From the NCBI RefSeq assembly GCF_900104695.1, contig NZ_FNSW01000001.1, positions 2,418,001 through 2,482,000 of the forward strand: a DNA stretch of 64,000 nt, in the 5' to 3' direction. Below, in pieces: positions 59,297 through 64,000 of the stretch (the stretch's first letter is position 1; each line of letters opens with the position of its first letter). Source of the DNA: Paenibacillus sp. GP183 (GTDB lineage: Bacteria; Bacillota; Bacilli; Paenibacillales; NBRC-103111). The position numbers and the translations under genes are program-made. The notes below the pieces were generated by a model. It saw nothing but the letters and a program-made list of their open reading frames with translations. It had not been told where the DNA came from and did not search any database.

Positions 59297-60469
59297 TTAC
59301 AATGCGCCGTATACAACCGACCTGATTCTCGCCTGATAATTTGATTCGAAATTCGGCCACATCTGCTGCATAAAGACAACAGACAGCTCCTCCTTCGGAT
59401 CAATGAAAGCAAAAGTGCCGGCCATGCCGCTCCAACCGTACTCACCCGGATTGCTATTGCTCCCTGATGCCGGGGGATCTATGTGAACGCGAACACCTAA
59501 ACCATAGCCATAACCTGCATGATGAGGAGATTTGTGAAAATCCGCCAACTGCTGCGGTCCTAGATGGTTAGAGGACATTAGCTGAATCGTGTTTGGGCTC
59601 AAGATTCGTACCCCGGAGAACTCGCCGCCATGAGCAAACATCTGTGCAAATCGGTCGTAATCCGCAAGCGTCGACAGCAGGCCGCCGCCGCCGCTTTCAA
59701 AGACACCATCCAATTGGTAATTCGCATCCAAGGATGTATTTTTAGTTAATGTTCCATCTTCAGAATAACTATATAGGCTGCATAGGCGATCTTTTTTCTC
59801 GTCAGGAATTCGAAAGAAAGTGTCATTCATGCCGAGCGGATCAAAAATCTCATCCTTCAGGAATTGGCCAAAGGATTGGCCGGACAAGACCTCGATCAAT
59901 GCGCCCAAGATATCGTGATTCAAGCCATATTTCCATTGTGTGCCCGGGTCGAAAGCCAAAGGCACTCCAGCCAATACCTTGGTCACCATCCGATTGTCGT
60001 ATTTTTCACCGCCTGCGTCTTCTTTTTGCTGTTGCTCCAGCATAAGCTTACTGATATGGCGCTCGGTCTCGGTCTGATTCCCTCCATAGCTGATTCCGGA
60101 GGTCATCGTAAACAAGTCCTTAATCTTGATGGAGCTCGCTGCCGGAGACGTGAACAGCTCACCGTCCTCGTTATATCGATACACCTGCGGATTGGCAAAC
60201 TCCGGGAGGTATTTCTCTAGCGGATCGTTCAGCAAATATAGCCCTCGTTCGAATAACATCAATGCTGCGGTGCAGGTAATCAGCTTGGTCATGGAATAAA
60301 TGCGATAAATGGTATCCAAAGCAATCGGCTTCTTCATATCTAAATCTGCATATCCAAAGCATGATTGATATAAGGTTTCTCCACGCCTAGTAACTAAACA
60401 TGCAGCACCCGATGGTCCCTTTTCGATAAAGCCTTTAATGAGCGGATCGAGCCTTTTAAACTTATCCAT
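59297..60469 (-). CDS. Beta-lactamase-family serine hydrolase
   Basis: 390 residues from MDKFKRLDPLIKG (GAGGTGCATTCA upstream; a GTG three codons earlier was rejected). Catalytic SxxK is Ser59-Met-Thr-Lys62 in IYSMTKLITC, with YGLN near 171 as the second motif and HHAGYGYGLGVRV toward the end. Penicillin-binding/esterase type (EstB-like), no signal peptide, so probably a cytoplasmic esterase or peptidase; it is not expected to give beta-lactam resistance by sequence alone. Confidence 0.88.
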   Translation of the reverse strand: MDKFKRLDPLIKGFIEKGPSGAACLVTRRGETLYQSCFGYADLDMKKPIALDTIYRIYSMTKLITCTAALMLFERGLYLLNDPLEKYLPEFANPQVYRYNEDGELFTSPAASSIKIKDLFTMTSGISYGGNQTETERHISKLMLEQQQKEDAGGEKYDNRMVTKVLAGVPLAFDPGTQWKYGLNHDILGALIEVLSGQSFGQFLKDEIFDPLGMNDTFFRIPDEKKDRLCSLYSYSEDGTLTKNTSLDANYQLDGVFESGGGGLLSTLADYDRFAQMFAHGGEFSGVRILSPNTIQLMSSNHLGPQQLADFHKSPHHAGYGYGLGVRVHIDPPASGSNSNPGEYGWSGMAGTFAFIDPKEELSVVFMQQMWPNFESNYQARIRSVVYGAL

Positions 60470-60551
60470 TGAATGCACCTCATAAATTTATTTGATAGTT
60501 AAAAATGCCAAAAATAGATGTAAGCTTTGCAATTAGCCGATACTGAATAAA

Positions 60552-61538
60552 TTACTTCAAATCCGCCGCAAAAACCAACCCGATCTGACGTCTAGTCTCA
60601 TCAATTACCTCCATGGCAGCCAAAGAATTCGCATGCGAATTTACGGTAGACTCTACCCTTCCGCTCTTCATTAGTTCGATAAATTCCTTCACTTCGTAAT
60701 GCATCGATGGCTTCACTTGCGGCACGGTTATATCCTCAACGCTTCCGTCTTTGTAATGTATCCTCACGCTTCCCGGCTGATTGATTTTATCGATCACGAT
60801 CGTGCCGTTCTCTCCTTGAATTTCGGCTGGCAAATAAGAGTTGGAAATTTTCGAGTGCTGAATAACTGCGTCCATGTCTTTGTAGCTCATTACCATGCTC
60901 CCTTCGCCATCCACTCCGGATGACAGCAGGACGCCCGCCGCTTGAACAGAGTTCGGCTTTCCAAAAAGCGTCACCAGCGGGTAAAGGCAATAAATACCCA
61001 GATCCATCAAGGAACCATTGGAGTAAGCAGGATTAAACGCATTAAGGATGTTCCCTTGCTTAAAAGCATCATAGCGCGAGGAGTATTGGCAATAGCTCGC
61101 AAAATATCGGCGTACCGTGCCAATTTTATGCAAGTTATCCACAACGGCTCTAAAATTCGGCATCAAGGTGGATTTTAATGCCTCCATCAGAAGGACATTG
61201 TTCATTTGGGAGGCGGCTATCATTGCTTTGGTCTCGGCTGCATTAGAGGCGATGGGCTTCTCGCATAGTACGTGCTTTCCATGGTTCAAAAATACAATCG
61301 TTTGCTTGGCGTGAAAAGAGTTCGGGCTAGCGATGTAGACTGCATCCACTTGGTCGCTCGCGGCCATGCTTTCCAGATCCGTGTAAAGGTTGGGGATATC
61401 GTATTTAGCAGCAAAATCCTTCGCCCGCTCTTCTGTACGGGAATAAACAGCAGATAACGCGAACTCCTCCGACTCAAGCGCTGCTTGAATGAACTGCTCT
61501 GTAATCCAGTTCGTTCCGATGACTCCGAATCGTATCAT
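60552..61538 (-). CDS. Gfo/Idh/MocA-family oxidoreductase
   Basis: 328 residues from MIRFGVIGTNWITEQFIQ (AAAGGAAGAACC upstream; the frame is open 36 codons earlier). N-terminal Rossmann fold GVIGTNWI, then VDAVYIASPNSFHAKQ and HGKHVLCEKPIASNAAE with the conserved EKP lysine, and a C-terminal beta sheet. NAD(P)-dependent dehydrogenase of sugars or cyclitols; substrate unknown. Divergent from the MBL gene, sharing the promoter region. Confidence 0.9.
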   Translation of the reverse strand: MIRFGVIGTNWITEQFIQAALESEEFALSAVYSRTEERAKDFAAKYDIPNLYTDLESMAASDQVDAVYIASPNSFHAKQTIVFLNHGKHVLCEKPIASNAAETKAMIAASQMNNVLLMEALKSTLMPNFRAVVDNLHKIGTVRRYFASYCQYSSRYDAFKQGNILNAFNPAYSNGSLMDLGIYCLYPLVTLFGKPNSVQAAGVLLSSGVDGEGSMVMSYKDMDAVIQHSKISNSYLPAEIQGENGTIVIDKINQPGSVRIHYKDGSVEDITVPQVKPSMHYEVKEFIELMKSGRVESTVNSHANSLAAMEVIDETRRQIGLVFAADLK

Positions 61539-61629
61539 GGTTCTTCCTTTCTGTGCGGGAGTTAGATAACTTCCGCCTCTTTCTTCTACAATAATTGTAT
61601 CAGATTTCACAAAGAGACCCAAAGAATAG

Positions 61630-61680
61630 TTGCAATTAAATGACACGTCATCTATTATTGGTTAAATGACACATCATCTA
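61630..61680 (+). promoter_or_regulatory. Promoter and two operator copies of the MBL-MarR operon
   Basis: TTGCAA (61630-61635), 17-base spacer, TATTAT (61653-61658). A 19-base unit TTAAATGACACRTCATCTA occurs twice (61636-61654 and 61662-61680, one difference); the core ATGAC-AC-GTCAT is a palindrome. Copy one fills the promoter spacer and copy two lies just after the start site, the layout of a MarR repressor site. Confidence 0.75.
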
Positions 61681-61702
61681 ATTGGAGGCAAATCAATCAA
61701 CT

Positions 61703-62509
61703 ATGACGAATATTCACGTTTGGCACACCGGATCGGTATATATTGATCAAGCCCTGGCATTTCGGGAAAAAACCTTTCACCCGGCTCCGTACACCGGCTT
61801 ACTGCGGCCAAGCTCCAAAAAACAATGGGTCCCCGTATCCGCCTATTTTATCGAGCATCCGAAAGGGAAAATATTGATAGATACCGGCTGGAGCGAGGAA
61901 ATTCGCATCGATCAACGCAAGCATTTGGGTTGGTTATCAAACGCGATGTATAAGGGCCTCCTGCCAGCGGGTGAATCCGTTCGTGAGCGCTTGGACTCGC
62001 TCGGAGTTAAGGATTCTGAGCTTGACTATGTACTGCTTACGCATCTTCATTCGGATCATGTCAGCGGTGTAAAGCATGTCCGGCATGCCCGGAGTATCTT
62101 GACGAGTGAACAGGAGTGGACTGCCGCGCAGCGAGATTTCGGTTATATCCGTTCCATGTGGCATGGAGTCCCCATCCAAACCTTTGCATTGGAAACGATC
62201 CCGTTCGGACCTTATAATAAAGGGGTCGATCTTTTTCAAGACGGTTCGCTTTACCTGGTATTTACCCCTGGCCACAGCAAGGGGCTGTTTTCCGTAATGG
62301 TACAAACCTCGGAGGGATGGGTGTTGCTGGTCAGTGATGTGGGATACGCTGAGCGTTCCTGGAAAGAATTTGTTCTTCCGGGCTTAACCCCGCTGTCAGA
62401 GGAAGCGATCCATTCTTTGCGTTGGGTTCAGGAGTTCTCAAGAAGAGACGATTGTCGAGCAGTGCTCGCCAACCATGACCCTGCTGTATCCCCGCAGATT
62501 ATTACTTGA
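61703..62509 (+). CDS. MBL-fold metallo-hydrolase (lactonase-like)
   Basis: 268 residues from MTNIHVWHTGSVYID; seven more codons are open upstream to a TTG. The zinc motif is HLHSDHVSG (HxHxDH), followed by a distal His in FTPGHSKG and Asp in LLVSDVGYAE, and a final His in ANHDP. The N-terminal part with TGLLRPSSKKQWVPVSAYFIEHP is like the N-acyl-homoserine lactonase (AiiA) branch, but other lactones are possible. In an operon with marR. Confidence 0.87.
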   Translation: MTNIHVWHTGSVYIDQALAFREKTFHPAPYTGLLRPSSKKQWVPVSAYFIEHPKGKILIDTGWSEEIRIDQRKHLGWLSNAMYKGLLPAGESVRERLDSLGVKDSELDYVLLTHLHSDHVSGVKHVRHARSILTSEQEWTAAQRDFGYIRSMWHGVPIQTFALETIPFGPYNKGVDLFQDGSLYLVFTPGHSKGLFSVMVQTSEGWVLLVSDVGYAERSWKEFVLPGLTPLSEEAIHSLRWVQEFSRRDDCRAVLANHDPAVSPQIIT

Positions 62510-62530
62510 ACAAATGGAGGATGGCTCACA

Positions 62531-62995
62531 ATGAGAGCTTTACATCTTGAAGCTGAGCGGTTCCGCTACTACATTCTTGCTGCTCAGCGACTGGGACAAC
62601 GACAGTTAAATGATTTTATGAAAACGATAGAGCTGACCGTTTCACAATCAGAGGTAATTCGAGTGCTGGAACAGTGGCAGCCGATTTCACTAAAAGACTT
62701 GGGCTCCCTATTGATATGTGAAACGGGAAGCCCGTCGCGGTTAATCGAACGAATGGTTGAGGACGGACTTGTCGATAAGGTTGCCAACCCTTCCGATGCA
62801 AGGTTTGTATGGCTGCAGTTGACGGAAAAAGGCATGGGCAAAGCAAAACAAATCATGGAATTCGAAGAGAAGCTGTATAAAGACCTGGAGTCAATATTGT
62901 CGAATGATGAGATGACTTCCGTCAGTTCAACGCTTGAGAAAATGTTGTCGCACTTCCCCATTATCGATACTTTGCGCAAGCGGAATCTACTCTAA
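62531..62995 (+). CDS. MarR-family transcriptional regulator
   Basis: 154 residues: ELTVSQSEVIRVLEQWQPISLKDLGSLLICETGSPSRLIERMVEDGLVDKVANPSDARFVWLQLTEKG gives the MarR winged helix with the DxR wing motif (SDARFV). GGAGG ten bases upstream. Co-transcribed with the MBL gene and probably the repressor acting on the two palindromes at 61636-61680. Confidence 0.9.
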   Translation: MRALHLEAERFRYYILAAQRLGQRQLNDFMKTIELTVSQSEVIRVLEQWQPISLKDLGSLLICETGSPSRLIERMVEDGLVDKVANPSDARFVWLQLTEKGMGKAKQIMEFEEKLYKDLESILSNDEMTSVSSTLEKMLSHFPIIDTLRKRNLL

Positions 62996-63042
62996 ATTTG
63001 TTAAGTTAAATCTAACAAGGTTTCAAATTCGATCAAGACCTA

Positions 63043-63067
63043 CAATGTATGAAAATGCATTGTTTTT
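63043..63067 (+). terminator. Terminator after marR
   Basis: CAATGTAT-GAAA-ATGCATTG (8 bp, one G-T) followed by TTTTT. Confidence 0.75.
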
Positions 63068-63120
63068 GATCGAAACGTAAACCATAGTCGCAAAGGGTTT
63101 ATGGAAAGGAATAGAGAACA

Positions 63121-63825
63121 ATGAAGAATTCAGCACACAAAGAACACACTGAAAAACATTTTGCGGCTCCCGATTTGATTCGGGATATTGTGATTGGCAT
63201 GTCGGATGGGCTAACGGTTCCATTTGCTCTTGCCGCGGGATTATCAGGGTCTACTTCTTCAACGAATATTGTAGTTATTGCTGGACTTGCTGAAATCGCA
63301 GCTGGTTCTATCGCCATGGGGCTAGGCGGTTATCTGGCTGCACGAACCGACAGGGAACATTATACAAATGAGTTGGAGAGAGAACGACGAGAAATCATCG
63401 AGGTTCCGGACCGGGAACGCGAGGAGGTCGCCGACGTTCTAAGAAGCTGGGGACTTCGTGAACCGGATATCAACTCGGCTGTTGATGCGATTATTGAAGA
63501 TTCAGATCGATGGGTTGACTTCATGATGAAGCATGAGCTTGGGCTGGAAGAACCTGAACCCAAAAGGGCAAGAAACAGCTCATTAACCATTGGTCTATCG
63601 TATATTGTAGGCGGATTCATCCCTTTGTCACCTTATATATTCATCCATCAAGCCAATACAGCGTTATTGACATCTGTGATTGCAACCTTGATTGCATTGT
63701 ACATTTTTGGTTATGTCAAGGGGAGATTTACCGGTTCAAGACCATTTAGAAGCGCCTGGCAAACAACACTGGTCGGTGGTTTGGCAGCGGGCATGGCTTT
63801 TCTGATCGCCAAGCTTATCTCTTAG
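63121..63825 (+). CDS. VIT1/CCC1-family iron/manganese transporter
   Basis: 234 residues. TM1 start IRDIVIGMSDGLTVPFALAAGLSG is the family signature; five membrane segments surround a cytosolic helical insert (about 80-150, RERREIIEVPDREREEV ... DFMMKHELGLEEPEP) that binds metal in VIT proteins. Probably moves Fe2+ or Mn2+ out of the cytosol. GGAAAGGAATAG upstream. Stand-alone gene. Confidence 0.92.
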   Translation: MKNSAHKEHTEKHFAAPDLIRDIVIGMSDGLTVPFALAAGLSGSTSSTNIVVIAGLAEIAAGSIAMGLGGYLAARTDREHYTNELERERREIIEVPDREREEVADVLRSWGLREPDINSAVDAIIEDSDRWVDFMMKHELGLEEPEPKRARNSSLTIGLSYIVGGFIPLSPYIFIHQANTALLTSVIATLIALYIFGYVKGRFTGSRPFRSAWQTTLVGGLAAGMAFLIAKLIS

Positions 63826-63871
63826 GTGATTGATTCTCCATTTTGGATTCTTTTTTGCTCCTCGCAAAATG

Positions 63872-63906
63872 AGAAAAAGCTGCATCCCTTATCGGGAAGC
63901 AGCTTT
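63872..63906. terminator. Terminator after the VIT-family gene
   Basis: AAAGCTGC-A-TCCC / GGGA-A-GCAGCTTT hairpin, flanked by an A-run on the left, so a minus-strand gene beyond the window may also end here. The remaining bases to 64000 hold nothing I recognise. Confidence 0.7.
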
Positions 63907-64000
63907 ATTATGGCTGATTAGAATGCATGTATCTCGTTGCTCTTGATTTTACAAACAATCATATTATGGCGCTTATATTTCAAGACAACGGCCTTTAAGC

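Noticed and set aside
59297-60469. Antibiotic-resistance beta-lactamase
   Set aside because: SxxK and fold fit the broad serine hydrolase/esterase group; no signal peptide and no class A or C specific motifs such as SDN or KTG were seen.

Overview
The window looks like chromosomal DNA from a Gram-positive, spore-forming member of the Paenibacillaceae (Paenibacillus or a close relative). The signs are strong AGGAGG-type ribosome binding sites with frequent GTG/TTG starts, a Spo0E-type phosphatase, DUF3055, a DUF350/PspA cluster, SAM-I, cobalamin and T-box leaders, and protein sequences of Bacillales type. Most of it is ordinary core genome. No tRNA or rRNA gene, prophage, insertion sequence or CRISPR array was seen.

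Layout. 1-2,100: SAM-riboswitch-controlled metA-metI (metI runs off the left edge). 2,100-5,550: corA with a possible small upstream ORF, a coiled-coil protein, a frameshifted HRDC-domain gene, DUF3055 and a small conserved protein. 5,600-8,400: ArsR-type regulator, EthD-domain protein and MFS transporter, with matching AT-rich palindromes. 8,400-18,750: a 5'-3' exonuclease, a very large fused membrane glycosyltransferase, a DinB-like protein, two tandem DGQHR/DndB-like proteins, an aminotransferase, a site-2 protease and an ArsC/Spx-like protein. 18,870-29,750: one long cobalamin unit under a cobalamin riboswitch (btuF-btuC-btuD-cobT-cobU-cbiB-cobS-cobD-cobQ-pduO-rluA). It covers corrinoid uptake, adenosylation and lower-ligand/nucleotide-loop assembly but not corrin-ring synthesis. 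29,800-35,400: lipoprotein, Spo0E-like, alaT/alaR-like pair, small GNAT-like protein, MFS-cysK. 35,400-37,250: pspA, DUF350, a 27-residue membrane peptide and a zinc-ribbon protein. 37,300-46,450: mutS2, a holin-like membrane protein, a CuA lipoprotein, cvpA, a ZapA/coiled-coil protein and T-box-controlled pheS-pheT. 46,480-49,680: stalk-domain protein, DJ-1/PfpI protein lacking its cysteine, membrane protein, MFS. 49,920-53,510: a visibly AT-rich accessory pair, a NUDIX hydrolase converging on a PLD-nuclease/helicase/DUF3427 protein. 53,600-59,130: TetR, heterodimeric ABC exporter, a 44-residue ORF and ribokinase. 59,200-64,000: serine hydrolase, oxidoreductase, metallo-beta-lactamase-fold/MarR operon with two operator copies, and a VIT-family transporter.

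Most unusual items: the AT-rich NUDIX/PLD-helicase pair (candidate defence module); the two DGQHR proteins without dnd partners; three very short ORFs, two of them linked by 4-base overlaps to real genes; two local repeat families (41-bp tandem units between pheS and pheT, paired palindromic units beside mutS2); and patches of high GC inside cbiB, mutS2 and pheT. All function calls rest on reading motifs by eye; no search or folding program was run.
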